A program made the translations under genes and the position numbers. 62,000 nt of DNA from NCBI GenBank assembly GCA_009746045.1, contig RPFO01000225.1:1294590-1356589 (forward strand), given 5' to 3'. Shown here one piece after another: positions 28,645 to 39,241 of this stretch. The stretch comes from Mesostigma viride (lineage: Eukaryota > Streptophyta > Mesostigmatophyceae > Mesostigmatales > Mesostigmataceae). The notes beneath the pieces are model-generated. The model ran no database searches. It was not told the origin of the DNA and worked only from the letters and a program-made list of their open reading frames with translations. The number at the start of each line of letters is the position of its first letter. Position 1 is the first letter of the stretch.

Positions 28645-29398
28645 AACCCCGCCACACCCTCTCCCGCCCTTCCCGAGTACCGCGAGGACGCAGACCCCTG
28701 CACGAAAGTTCCGCGAATTTCCCGACCAGGGCTGGGGTTTCCAGCGACCCGGGTGCGCGCTGGGCGGTGAGCTTGACTTTTCGAGGTCCCGCGTTCTGCT
28801 CAACTTTTGAATGCTTTTGTTATAAAAGTTGAGCAGAACGCTACACCCCCTCCCACAGTTCTCACCCACCCCCGCTGTCCGCGGTCGGTCGCGATTGAGC
28901 AAAACGGAAGTCACTTTTTTTCACGCCGTCCATCGACCCAGGTGCGCGCTGGGCGGTGAGATTGACTTTTCGAGGTCCCGCGTTCTGCTCAACTTTTGAA
29001 TGCTTTTGTTATAAAAGTTGAGCAGAACGCTACACCCTCTCCCACAGTTTTCACCCACCCCCGCTGTCCGCGGTCGGTCATGGTTGAGCAAAACGGAAGT
29101 CACACTTTTCACGCCCGTCACGAACCATCGCACCCCCAGGCTCGGGAGTAGGAGGGGATCGGTAGGCGGCAGACCCACGGCTGGTGGTGACGGATGCCAG
29201 CATTATAAAGCACCTCTAAAGCCCGGCGACCCTTGAGCCAAGGTTGGCGGGCGTTGAGAAGGGCCAGTAAGCCCGTGACGGGTGTCAGTAAAAAAGTCAA
29301 AAAACTCCAATATTTTATCACTCAATTATCACTCAATCATCATCACTCAATAATAGCTCCCCGGTACCCCACGAGCCCCTATCACTCAATAGGGGTTA
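28642..29398. repeat. PLV right TIR, uninterrupted
   Basis: Reverse complement of the left TIR. It has two tandem blocks of about 189 bp and ends in TGAGTGAT-type repeats and AGGGGTTA at 29398, followed by TATATATATA. Confidence 0.9.
28791..29030. repeat. Two long hairpins in right TIR
   Basis: 28791-28841 and 28980-29030 both have full-length stems (GCGTTCTGCTCAACTTTT with its complement). Neither has the paired one-base shortening seen in the second left hairpin. Confidence 0.85.
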
Positions 29399-29586
29399 TA
29401 TATATATAATGTTGCCAGCGCCGTGAAGACCGCCTCGACCTCGAGGGTCAGACCGCCCCGTGGTCTGCCCGCACGTGGTCCTCGTATTGGCGGCAGCGCC
29501 TGTCACTCGCCCTCACTCGCACCACGTGGCTGATGTGTTATTCCGCCGCACCCGGGCCGCGACTTTGTCGCGACCCATGCGCGGTC
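29399..29586. other. Host flank between PLV and LINE B
   Basis: GC-rich sequence with no recognisable gene. It ends with CATGCGCGGTC, the TSD of LINE B. Confidence 0.5.
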
Positions 29587-31584
29587 AGCCACGAGCCACG
29601 AGGTAGCCATGGCTGACGGCGGAGCTCATAACTTTCACGTTTGAGCACCGAATTTAGCCGTGAATATCACAATCGACGCGTCTTTCTACGACGCACATGC
29701 TGATATAATTTTCCAAAGCTAGTACGCAATATATGGCGAGCAAACGCCCTTCGACGCAACGCAGCCTGACGGCTGCGCTCGGCAATGAAAATACGTCTGC
29801 AGCTCAGGCTGCAGCTTCGTCCACCGGCCCCGAAGGCAGCGGCGCCACTAGCCAAGCTCTAGTGGTCGCCCAGCCCCCCGAGCCCGCCTCGCCAGCAGCG
29901 TCGCCTGAACCCAAGCGCAGTCGCCCTGACGGGCTGCTGGACGAGTACGACTTTGACGCCAGCCAGCCCGGCTTTTTTGACAAGCTCACACACGATCGCA
30001 TCCTGGCCTACGTGTTTTTCGGGACGCACGCCTCTCTTATAGAACTGTGCAAGCAGCTTTCCCACCAAGGTCGCCTTGTCGATGCCTTCCTCCAGAGGCG
30101 CTATTTCGGCAAGGACTTCCTCAACGCCCGCCGCCCCCACCTTCAGCAATGCGCTCTTTTCTCCCTCCTTGGCCGCTCCATCGAGGAGCTCTGGCCCCTC
30201 AAGCCCCTCACCACCACGGCACCACCTTAACCGAATCCTCCATCCGCTCACTCCTCAAGCTAGGAGGCTCTCGAGCAGCACGTGGCCCCAATTGCTGCAG
30301 ATGTGGCGGCCATGGGCAGCACGCTGACTGCGGAGCTCCCCCTCCTCTCCACCATCTCCACCGCCACCTCCACCCTCCTCGCCTCCTCCACGGTCCGCCA
30401 CCATCCTCTCCGCCGCCGCCATCACCGCCCAGCTCCGCGACATCGACCAGCGTCTTAAGGACAATGCCATCGCTATCGAGGTCCTGCAGAACACCGCAGG
30501 CCTCACCGCCCAGGCGGTGAAGGATCGACATTGCCGCCAAGCCAGCCCCTGCTGGCCTGGCCGGCGATGCTCCCCCCATCACGACCTGGACGGACATGCA
30601 ACATACCACCTCCACCACCTCCGCCGTCGCAGCCCAGCTCCAGCGGCAGACGCTTGACCTCCGCGAGGAGGCCGAGCTCGCCAAGCGCAGCCTCAACGCC
30701 ATACTCAAGAACTTCGACATGGAGGAAGGTGAGAATTCCGAAAAGCTTGCACGTGCGTTTGAGAGCACAATCCTTGCACGCATGGGCCTTCTTGGTGAGA
30801 TTAAGCTGACCACCCACCGCCTCCCCCGCGCGCGGGGTAAGGCAGGGGCGCCTCCGCTTCTTCTCATCTTTGAGATCCCAGCGGACAAGATTTCGTTTCT
30901 CAGACGCCGCAAGCGGCTCGAGAACACTCCCTTCACCGTGGACGACGACTTGACCCTGCATGGCGCAGCAACAACGGCGACGGGAGCTATGGCCGACCTA
31001 CCTCCAGCTCCGGCAGACCAAGGCAGGCCAGCCGGTGTACTGGAAGGGGGCGGCCATCTACGTCGGCCACAAGCCCTGGCACGCGACCCCGGCCCTCGAC
31101 CACCGCGGCCCCAGCGACCCCAGAAGCCCCAGCCTAGGGGAGTACAGCAGCAGTATAGTGTAGAATAGTTAGACAGTGGCCTTGTACATGCCCGCCTACT
31201 ACAGGCACTATACCAGCTGAGGCCTAGCCTTTTTAGTCATGTACATGTGTGCCTATGATGAGCCACCTTCCAGATGATGCCTAGCTTTATTTAATTATGC
31301 AGTGCCCATGCAGGGAGTCACTCTCTGCTGAGATCGAAGCCATGCCCTAGCTCTTGTTGTATAGCTATGCTGATCTTCCCCACCTATGACGGGCTCCCCT
31401 TAGCTGGGTGTTGCCCGAGACTCTGGGTGGTGCAGGTGCCCTAGTGCACCTAGAGCAAGTGTTGTTTACATTCCCACCCTTGCAGGAAGTAGTAGCTTAG
31501 AATGTACTATAGGCCATATGCCCCTTCTCTGGGCTGATGTGCTACAGATACTCCCAACGGAGTTATGTTCCTAATTAATTAATT
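29587..31584 (+). mobile_element. LINE B, ORF1-only element
   Basis: Flanked by CATGCGCGGTC at 29576-29586 and 31585-31595 (11-bp TSD). It contains a 5' UTR, ORF1, a 3' UTR and an AATTAATT tail, but no endonuclease or RT. Its 5' UTR (AGCCACGAGCCACGAGGTAGCC) and ORF1 match LINE C. This is the structure of a non-autonomous, ORF1-retaining LINE. Confidence 0.8.
29733..31168 (+). pseudogene. LINE B ORF1 protein, frameshifted
   Basis: MASKRPSTQRSLTAAL begins an ORF1 with an acidic middle (DEYDFDASQPGFFDKL). The first frame ends at 30230. The coiled-coil and RRM-like C-terminal part (ENSEKLARAFE, ISFLRRRKRLENTPF) reads in another frame from about 30596. Broken as sequenced. Confidence 0.65.
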
Positions 31585-31595
31585 CATGCGCGGTC

Positions 31596-31820
31596 TAGAT
31601 CCCTCCCAGGCCTGCAATGATGGTGGGCCGGCAGCGATGTGGCTGCATGTCGTAGTTTTGTGATGTAGTTGGTTGTACCTTGTGCAGCTGGCGTGATCCT
31701 TGGATGTCCGTGTCAGATTACTACTTCTTCAGCGTTCTTCTTCTTTTCGGGGTTTTCCTTATGTTGCATGCCAATCTCACCACCGTAATTTATCATTCTT
31801 AATGAATATATAATGTTGCA
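31596..31820. other. Non-coding host sequence
   Basis: Nothing recognised. It ends in TAATGTTGCAT, the left TSD of the next retroposon. Confidence 0.45.
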
Positions 31821-32038
31821 TACGAAGGAGACCACCCCCAAGTCTGTGGGGGCTCGATCCGCGTGTGACCGCGTATGGCATACATAGCGATTCGGGCCGC
31901 GGTGCCCACACCCCTGTAACTAGGACCTAGATAGCTTACACCACGATCGGTCCATTCCATCCCATGTTCCCCTCGGACCACTGAGGACTTATGCTCACGT
32001 GACGCAGTCACGTGTCTATTAATTAATTAATTACTTAA
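31821..32038 (+). mobile_element. Short retroposon with (TTAA)n tail
   Basis: About 218 bp flanked by the 11-bp repeat TAATGTTGCAT (about 31810-31820 and 32039-32049). It ends with CACGTGACGCAGTCACGTG, which can form a hairpin, and then TCTATTAATTAATT. The same 3' end recurs at 52288-52345. The (TTAA)n tail suggests it is mobilised by the LINEs here. Confidence 0.6.
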
Positions 32039-32049
32039 TTAATGTTGCA

Positions 32050-32359
32050 TGTCCAAGCACTTTATCAAGCCCCTTTATGATATATAATCTGCCAAATACT
32101 CCCGCGCATCGGTCCGCTTAATTTGTGTCCTAGCCTGCAATTCTTGTGTATTGCACTCTATTACATCGGGCCGGCCTGCACCATAATTATGATGCAGAGA
32201 GATCGTTCTTCGTGGCTCGGGCCGGCCTAGTAGCTGCCGGCTTCAGGCGCGCAGCGAGAGAATTTGGCTATAAGGCACCCTCCCTAGCTGCTAGCTTCTA
32301 TTTCGACGATCCCATCTAGTACTATATGCATGGTCATGGCTGATGGCGCACACCCTACG
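32050..32359. other. Non-coding host sequence
   Basis: No gene is recognised between the retroposon and the start of LINE C. Confidence 0.45.
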
Positions 32360-32997
32360 AGCCACGAGCCACGAGGTAGCCATATGGCTGACGGCGGCGC
32401 TCGATCATGCATACAGCATAACTTTCACATTTTGGAACCGAATTCAGCCGTGAATATCACAATCGCTTCGTCTTTCTAAGACGCACACGCTGATATATTT
32501 TCCCGAAACTAAAACGCAATATTATGGAGAGCAAACGCACCTCGACGCAGCTCAGCTTAGCGGCAGCGCTGAGCCCTGAAGCTACGCAAGAAGCTACGCC
32601 TAGAGTTCCGCCGCCCGGCCCGGAAGGCAGCACCTCTTCCCAAGCTTTAGCTAGTGGTATATTCTGCCCCTTCCTCGGCCTCGCCGTCGGCCTCGATCTC
32701 CTGAGCCCAAGCGCAGTCGTCCCACCGAGCCACCCTTCCAGTTTACAGATTTCACCATTGACTAGCTCGACTTTTGGCAGAAAAGTCCGAAGGAACAGCT
32801 GCACGTCCTGTTTCTTGGGACGTGGGACAATCTTTTGGAATTGTGCCACCAACTCCACATTCGGGCGGGCCGCAGCCTGTGCGTGCCCGGTCAGGTGGCA
32901 GCATGACCGGTGTGGCCGCAAAGCTAGCTGCACACCCTCGCCCGTTACTTAGTACTTGCAACAAATCACCCTTTGCTCCCTCCTCGGCCGCTCTGCC
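32360..32997 (+). mobile_element. LINE C, 5' part (5' UTR and ORF1 N-terminus)
   Basis: The 5' end AGCCACGAGCCACGAGGTAGCC matches LINE B. ORF1 starts at ATG 32524 (MESKRTSTQLSLAAALS). The copia-type element enters ORF1 after CTGCC (32993-32997). LINE C resumes at 51375. The frame is already broken before the insertion. Confidence 0.75.
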
Positions 32998-35489
32998 AGT
33001 TAATGCCAATCGCATTGGCGTGATCCTGATTCGGCATTTCTCTGCGATTCCAGCGGCACCGGAACGAGTTCATTCCGACAAGTATCAAGAAAGTTATGGC
33101 GTTCCGACTTCCCGGTCGCGCGCGAGCGCGAGACGGCTGTTCTTCTAAGTCGGACGTGAATATTGGCCGACGACATATGGGGTCGACAGTAAATCCTGGG
33201 CTGACAGGAATTAGGTGCTGAACCTACGACGGTATTGGATTAATACGTCGTACGCAGGAAATAGGAACCTTAACCTGTGGTCTGTTGGTACCGCAGGCCT
33301 AGTCCTGGACTTCTAGGTGCAGATGCAATAATCACTGTGGTGACTGTACTCTGTGGTCACTGTGCCTGTATGGCAGACCTACTGTATAGGATCTGGGCGC
33401 TGTACAGGTTGTGAATACTGTACTGGGAGTGTTAATACTGAGCAGGCCTCTTAGGCTGCTCAGGACTAGCAAAGCACAGTGCACAAGTATATAAAGAATA
33501 GGCCAGTGCCAATTGGGCATCTCTTGCGAGCCCGCCTCACGTGTGCTGCCTTGACTTGGCAAACGCGTGTACAAGCCTCCAGTGTGTGAGCGCTGCAATT
33601 ACATTATCCAATTTTAACAAAGCTCCGTTTCCAACCATATTGTCCCAATGTCCAGAAAAAGGCCTCAATGGAGGCCTTTTTTATATTGGGTGTTGCATGC
33701 AGCCAAACAACTTTTTTCCAAATATGAGCATAGGCCATGCATTATTATGATTGTTTTGGGGTTGCCATGCAGTACTTAACATCAGCCATATAGCCCCAAT
33801 ACCTATTTAATTATGATTTAACAAAACAGGGTGTCGCTGCGGTGGCACCATAAACACAGCATGACCATAGATGCAAGCAGAAAAAAGGCGCTAGTACTCA
33901 GTTCCCTCTGCCTCTTAGGTGTCTTTTGGACCTTACGAGGCTTCCCCACAACACGGTAAGCATGGCATGACATGGCATGCTCCCCAAGGGACGCCTCATA
34001 CACAATTGCACGGCCGGGGCTGTCGCGCAGCACTGCGGGCAGCAACAGCCTGCCATGGGTATTGCACGTAACCATGAGGAATCCAAAGCCTCTATTACAA
34101 ACACGGACAAGGATCATGCATTATAATGATAGGAGTGACCTTCCAAGCGCTTAGCTTCACTCCCATAGCCCCAATATCTACGTTGTTACGGTATATTCTG
34201 ACAGGGGTTTGCTGCCGCGTCAGCAGATGAACAGCACATGGCAAGATATACAAGCATAACTGGACACCATTTGCACAGTCTTCTAGACCTCTAGCTTTGC
34301 AAGGGTTGCCTGAGACATGGCCAGCATGGCAGGAACTGCCATGCTTCTTATAAAAAGCAAACACGTCTACACGGTGGGGGCCAGCCGCAGAGCACTGCAC
34401 GAAGTAATATAGCCTGCCTTACGTCACCTCGGCACTAGGCACCGATAGGCAGCTAAAAACTGGCGATATCACTAGCAAATCGATGCCATTCCCTTTCTAC
34501 CACCAGGACGCACTTACCTTTCACACCCCTCACACCCGGGATCACTAAGCACGCATATGCGTTGGCGCTGAACGTGGCTGCATCAGAAAAGCTGTTCAAG
34601 AGGCTCGGCGTTTTCAAGTTGTCCGGAAGCGATGCAGCCCGCTAATCTGGCCGGACAGACGCTCCATATGCGTCGTCCATTGACGTATGAAAGCGGCTGC
34701 AGCGGCCTCACCAGCGCTGTTCGCATAATTGCGCTCCCATATCTGGGGGCGCGCGCGCGTTTATTGTCCGCAATCCAGTTTTTCCTAGCTAAAAACACCC
34801 CTTCCTCTACCTATGCATGGCTTCACGACAAAAGGCTCGAAAATAGCCAGTGCCCCTTTAGTCACGGCTGCCCCAACATCCCCCCCCGCCGTTCCGCTAG
34901 TCTCCTTCCCAACATATCGAAGCATCGTCCTGCTGGCAGGCGCACTATCAACGCCATCTACGCCCCATCTGAACTTCACTAACCTGGCATTCAGCACACA
35001 AATAACGACCCCACGAATTTATAAATCGACTTTTGACACATTTAGCGGTCGGGCTAGCTTCACGGATAATTTATCTGTCCAACGCGCTTCATACTGCTCG
35101 AAATGATGCACGAACGTGGCCATACGGTCCATTTTACTCGAGGCCGCCATGGTCGTGCATTCGTGAAAATTCCTCGTCCCGTTACACGAAAGTGGCCAAA
35201 ATAGGTACTTTTCCACCTCACGTATTTTTCAGTAACCGTCGACCCCTGTCGACCCCAACGGGTCAGGACGCTCAGCACATGTACCAGATTCGCGCCACTG
35301 GGGCCGGACGACCCATAGGACCGGTCCTTCCCGCCAAAATACCGTACTATGTGAGATCTTGGTAAAAAAGGCCTCAATTCAATGAGCCAAAAGGCCTCAA
35401 TTGAGGCCTCTGGACACTGAGACATTATATTCACACATTGCTGCATTGCAACCATATCCTTCACATTGCGTTTCATAAGAACGTTAACT
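32998..35489 (+). repeat. Outer element 5' LTR, split by DNA transposon
   Basis: 32998-33641 plus 35432-35489, together about 702 bp, match the 3' LTR at 50676-51374. It starts AGTTAATGCC and ends GAACGTTAACT. Confidence 0.9.
33642..35426. mobile_element. Non-autonomous DNA transposon in LTR
   Basis: The ends are imperfect inverted repeats: GTCCCAATGTCCAGA at the left, AATGTCTCAGTGTCCAGA read inward from the right, each followed by AGGCCTCAAT-type motifs. ATATT at 33637-33641 and 35427-35431 is the likely TSD, but edge placement is ambiguous. No transposase frame survives. A stretch near 34560-34640 (NVAASEKLFKRLG) faintly recalls a hAT C-terminal motif. Confidence 0.6.
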
Positions 35490-35582
35490 CAAATTACAAA
35501 CAGTCTCAGCGGAACGGCCAGGAGGGTCGTTGCTGGTTGCGGCGTGCAGCGTTGACGACGCGAGAAGATCGTCCGGTGGTGA

Positions 35583-36503
35583 ATGGTGCAGGAAGAACAA
35601 CGGCAGCAGAATTTCCGGTTTCGGCAGTCTGCTGGGGGTTCAATTTCGCCTGAATTGCGTCGTGTCGTTCGAGATTTATCTTTATTGCTTGCAGATCGTC
35701 CGCCTGTTAATCGCAGCTTCGTGCAATTCGTCGACGACCAGGTCGAAGATTGGGAGCGAATTCTGCGGCACGTCCAAACCATCGTCATTCCGGAGCACCG
35801 GAGCATCGACGACATCGAGCAAGAGCTTCACGGTTTGGTTGGCATCCAGACGGTGATTACAGCATTAACTGAGCGGGTGCGTGCAGAGTTGGCGGCTAGG
35901 CGAGGAGAGGCTGCGGAGGCAGCTGGTGCAGTGCGACACGAGTTCGTGCCGGCAGCAGCGGGTGCGGGTGTACAACGTACTTTCGCAGGAGTAATCGGCG
36001 ACGAGGGTGTTGCAGCGGGACCAGTTCGACGTGAACGACGCGGAGCGGAGCACTACAGGCGGCTTGCAGAGGTCGAGGCGGCAGCGGAAGCCATCACCGG
36101 AGGACAGCGTGCGGCACGAGTCGGCAGGTTTCCGGAGCGAGCAAGGGTTCCTTTTCAGGAACTGCCCCAACCCCTTCGCGTTCGTGTGACGCGTTGGGAA
36201 GAGTTTGCCCCTCTTGGTTACGATAGTGACCTTGAGGTGGGAGCAGTGGGCGTCGCTGGGCTAGGCGACGAGGCGCTTGGCGACCACGAGGTGCCAAGAT
36301 ACAATCCGCGGGGTGCCAACGACGGGTTGTCACCTGTCTACTATACTAACGGTGACGATTCTGTCATAGCGGGCCGACAGCGGGTCGACGACGGCGCAGC
36401 GGGTAGCAGGGTGCCAGAGCTGATTGTGGTGAGCGACAGCGACAGCGACAGCGACAAGGAGAACCAGGACGCGCCTGCGGGCGACCGTGGTGGTCTTGAC
36501 TGA
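35583..36503 (+). CDS. Extra ORF upstream of gag (outer element)
   Basis: 306 residues, intact. RPPVNRSFVQFVDDQVEDWERIL is conserved in the inner copy and, more weakly, in the second family at 58537 (RPPVSNDLHQFVDDLTQDLEIL). The C-terminus ends in an acidic run (SDSDSDSDKENQD). It lies in the same frame as gag but is separated from it by several stops. It could be an N-terminal gag domain or an accessory protein. No family recognised. Confidence 0.6.
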   Translation: MVQEEQRQQNFRFRQSAGGSISPELRRVVRDLSLLLADRPPVNRSFVQFVDDQVEDWERILRHVQTIVIPEHRSIDDIEQELHGLVGIQTVITALTERVRAELAARRGEAAEAAGAVRHEFVPAAAGAGVQRTFAGVIGDEGVAAGPVRRERRGAEHYRRLAEVEAAAEAITGGQRAARVGRFPERARVPFQELPQPLRVRVTRWEEFAPLGYDSDLEVGAVGVAGLGDEALGDHEVPRYNPRGANDGLSPVYYTNGDDSVIAGRQRVDDGAAGSRVPELIVVSDSDSDSDKENQDAPAGDRGGLD

Positions 36504-36605
36504 GTGGTAACACTTGGCATCTTCTTTTCTTGTTCAGTAGCTTATATTGCTTTAATTGCTGCTTGGCCACTTGGCTGGCTGTAGCAGATCTGAACAGAGG
36601 CCATC

Positions 36606-37796
36606 ATGAGTGAGGGAGCTATTGACCAACAAGCGCGCCTTATGGGCTTTGCGCGGCGCGGCGCTGGGATGGATGGACGAGATGGACGCGGTGGACGCAA
36701 TGGACGCGATGGACGCGGTGACGGCCAGGCGCTGGGAGACCAGGCTGCGCTGCCAGATGATCAGAGCCAAGGATCTCAGGGCGGTCAGAACGCGCCAGCC
36801 GCAGATCAAGCGGCACCTAAGCGACCAACCGTGGCTGAGGGGTACGCGGTGCTAGGCCAGTTTCAGTCCATCAAGGACAATTGGCAGCCCCGGGACGCTG
36901 AGAGGATGTTAGAGGACATGAACTTGTACACGGACATCTACACCGGTGACAAGCTTCGCATCCTGGCGTCTAGTGCCTACATAAGGCAGTCGGCGAGGCG
37001 GCTGTTCAAGTTTGTTCGGGAGCGACACACGGCGGGAGACACCTGGGCGGCGTTTATGACGCGACTCAGGGTGTTCCTGAGTGACAAGAGGACCATAGAT
37101 GGGTCCCACCTGAAGCAAGAATACCTGGACTACAAGCCCATCAAGGGGCAGCTAGTGGTCCACGCCTTTGAAGACTTCGTCAAGCTGAGGGAGGACGCCA
37201 TGGCCAAGGGATTCTTCGTTGCAGATCGGATGGCCATGGGCGACTTTCTCAAGTCGCTGCAGCTGGATCCGGTCACCATGGATAATGTGACCATCCACAT
37301 GCGACAGGTCCATGGCTGGGCAGCCATGACGGACCAGTAATTGTATGAGTGTTTCAGCGGCAAGTACGTAGGTGGTAAGCGCCCTCGTCAAGGGGACGAG
37401 GAGGCCGCTGAACCTGCGGTTAAGTCCATGAGGGGATCGGGCCACGGGGGCCCAGCGTCCTCGAGAGGGCCTGAGACCTCTTCAAGGGGTCGAGGAAAGT
37501 CCAGGAGGGGGCGTGACAGAAGGGCTGGACGGGGGACACCGCCGAAGTCGGGGCATCCACAGTCCCAGTTTGACTTCAAGAGGGTGGGTGGTCCTCCCAA
37601 GGCTGGGCCCAGCAGTGGGACCTCACGGGACATCAGTCAGGTGGAATGTTATTTCTGCCAAGGGAAGGGTCACTTCAGAAATGAGTGTCCCTCGTACCTG
37701 AGGCAGGAAGGTCAGAGCAAGCCAGCTCAGGGTGGCAGCAAGGAGAAGGCTGGTCCATCCCAGGATAAGGGCAAGGGCAAGGCTGCTGATCATTGA
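36606..37796 (+). pseudogene. gag (capsid/nucleocapsid), outer element
   Basis: Arg/Gly/Asp-rich N-terminus (GRDGRGGRNGRDGRGDG), then a copia-type capsid domain (FVRERHTAGDTWAAFMTRL, KQEYLDYKPIKG), then a basic region and a CCHC zinc knuckle CYFCQGKGHFRNEC. A TAA at 37338-37340 is an in-frame 3-bp insertion absent from the inner copy, so this copy is interrupted. It ends in TGA 37794-37796, after which pol continues in the same frame. Confidence 0.75.
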
Positions 37797-39241
37797 CTTG
37801 AGCCTGCACACATCCCTGAACCCTGGAGGGTGCCCCCAGGGGTGTGTAATGTAGCTACTAGTGACGGCAGTGAGGGGCAGCCCCATGCTCTAGTGACAGA
37901 GCCTATTGGACACGATGGGGCAAGCTTGGTTACCACAGAGAGTATGCCAGCTGTAGCTGCAGTGGTTACTCGCCAACGTGCCCGCCATGGCGGTGCTGAG
38001 CCTGAGGTAGGACCTGGTGATGTGGACCCAGGTGGATCTCAGAAGCATTCTGACCGTGCAGGACTGGCACAGGATGGTCAGGATGAGGATAGGGCTGGAG
38101 ACAGTCTGACAGGCACGACCCTGGTGCCTCCTGTACATAAGGGATCTGTACATACCTTGAGTGCTAATAATGACAATAAAAGATTTTCTCTCTTGTATGA
38201 CATTGCCTCAAGGTTGCATACCATGTTTGGCCATGCAGCTCAGTCTTTGCAAGTTGCTAGACGGCTGGGAGGAAGTGAGTTGTACTCCATCTGCCAACAG
38301 GTTGCTCAAGCTTGCAAGTGCAGGCTAGTTGCTAGAAAGCCCAAGCAGTCTCATGCCAGGACTCCTATTTTGCAGTCAGGCCATGTGCAGGTAGATATTC
38401 AGAGAATCAGGGGTTTGAAGCTGCTGGTGGCAGTGGACAGATATACCAAGTACAAGACCCTAGAGATCCTGCCTGACATGGAGAAGCCTACATTAATTGC
38501 TGCTCTGAAGTTGACAAGGAGCAGGTACCCTGGGTTGGAGTTGTTGCAGTGTGACATTCAGTTTGAGTGCTGTGAGAACCTGCCAGAGTTTCCAGAGTTG
38601 CTGATTACACCCAGGGAGAGCCACGGCCAGCAAGGGGTGGTGGAGAGAGCCATCCAAGAGATCAAGACTGTGCTGCTGGTGGAGAGGATTCCAAGGACGT
38701 CATCTGCCATTGTGACATCTGCATGGCTACGTTCTGTGGAGGATAGGCTGAACCTCAGGACTCCCATGTTCTTTGGTGACGTTGCCATCAATCCTCTTAT
38801 GCTGCATACCAGGATGCTGCCAGCTGATGCTGAGCAGGCATGGAAGGAGAAGCTAGAGGCCAAGTTCCTCAAGCTGAGGCAGAAAGACAAGGGCTGGAGT
38901 GTCCTAGAACCTAACGTTGGACAACAGGTTGTTGTGTGGAAGGAACCAAGCTTTCCAGGGAAACGTGGCAGCTGGCATGATGGGGTGGTGACCCGAGTAG
39001 AAGCCGCTGGCCATAAGTGCTGGGTGGCCATTGATGGCTCCCAAGCAGTGCACCGTCTGTCCTGGTCAAAGATCCGTCCCCGGGGAGGTAATCAAGGAGG
39101 CCTCTTCCAGGTGCCCGTTGGTGTACAAGGCGGGGGTGACGTGGAACTTCCTGATCAGGGTGCTACAGCTGTATCGAGCCCTCAGGGTGACCCTGGCCCG
39201 GCCCCTGGGGTACCTTCACATACGGGCATGGTTGGGCAAGC
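37797..39241 (+). pseudogene. pol part 1: integrase (outer element)
   Basis: Reads in frame with gag after a single TGA. It holds an HHCC zinc-binding region (HTMFGHAAQ...ACKCRLVA), the DDE catalytic core (VQVDIQRI, LLQCDIQFE, ESHGQQGVVERAIQE) and an SH3-like C-terminal domain (GQQVVVWKEPSFPGKRGSWHDG). The inner element is inserted after CAAGC (39237-39241). Pol continues at 47703. Confidence 0.85.

Larger units (their letters stand above)
9585..29398. mobile_element. Integrated Polinton-like virus (PLV)
   Basis: The termini TAACCCCTATTGAGTGAT are inverted at both ends and flanked by TATATA, a possible 6-bp TSD, though the surrounding TA repeat makes the exact edge ambiguous. TIRs are about 755 bp. 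Without the LINE insertion at 9782-10953 the unit is about 18.6 kb. It encodes a double-jelly-roll-type major capsid protein, a penton-like protein, an A32/FtsK-HerA packaging ATPase, a tyrosine recombinase and a primase-helicase. This set defines PLVs and related virophage-class elements. No protein-primed PolB and no retroviral-type integrase are seen, so it is not a classical Polinton/Maverick. Distinguishing PLV from virophage needs capsid phylogeny. Confidence 0.85.

Noticed and set aside
9585-29398. Classical Polinton/Maverick
   Set aside because: No protein-primed DNA polymerase B and no retroviral-type integrase frame could be found; the recombinase is of tyrosine type.
29402-31817. 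Shared ATATAATGTTGC at the PLV right flank and at 31806-31817
   Set aside because: Short, AT-rich and not placed symmetrically around any element; probably chance.
34560-34640. hAT transposase remnant in the DNA transposon
   Set aside because: Only a weak NVAASEKLF resemblance; not enough to assign a superfamily.
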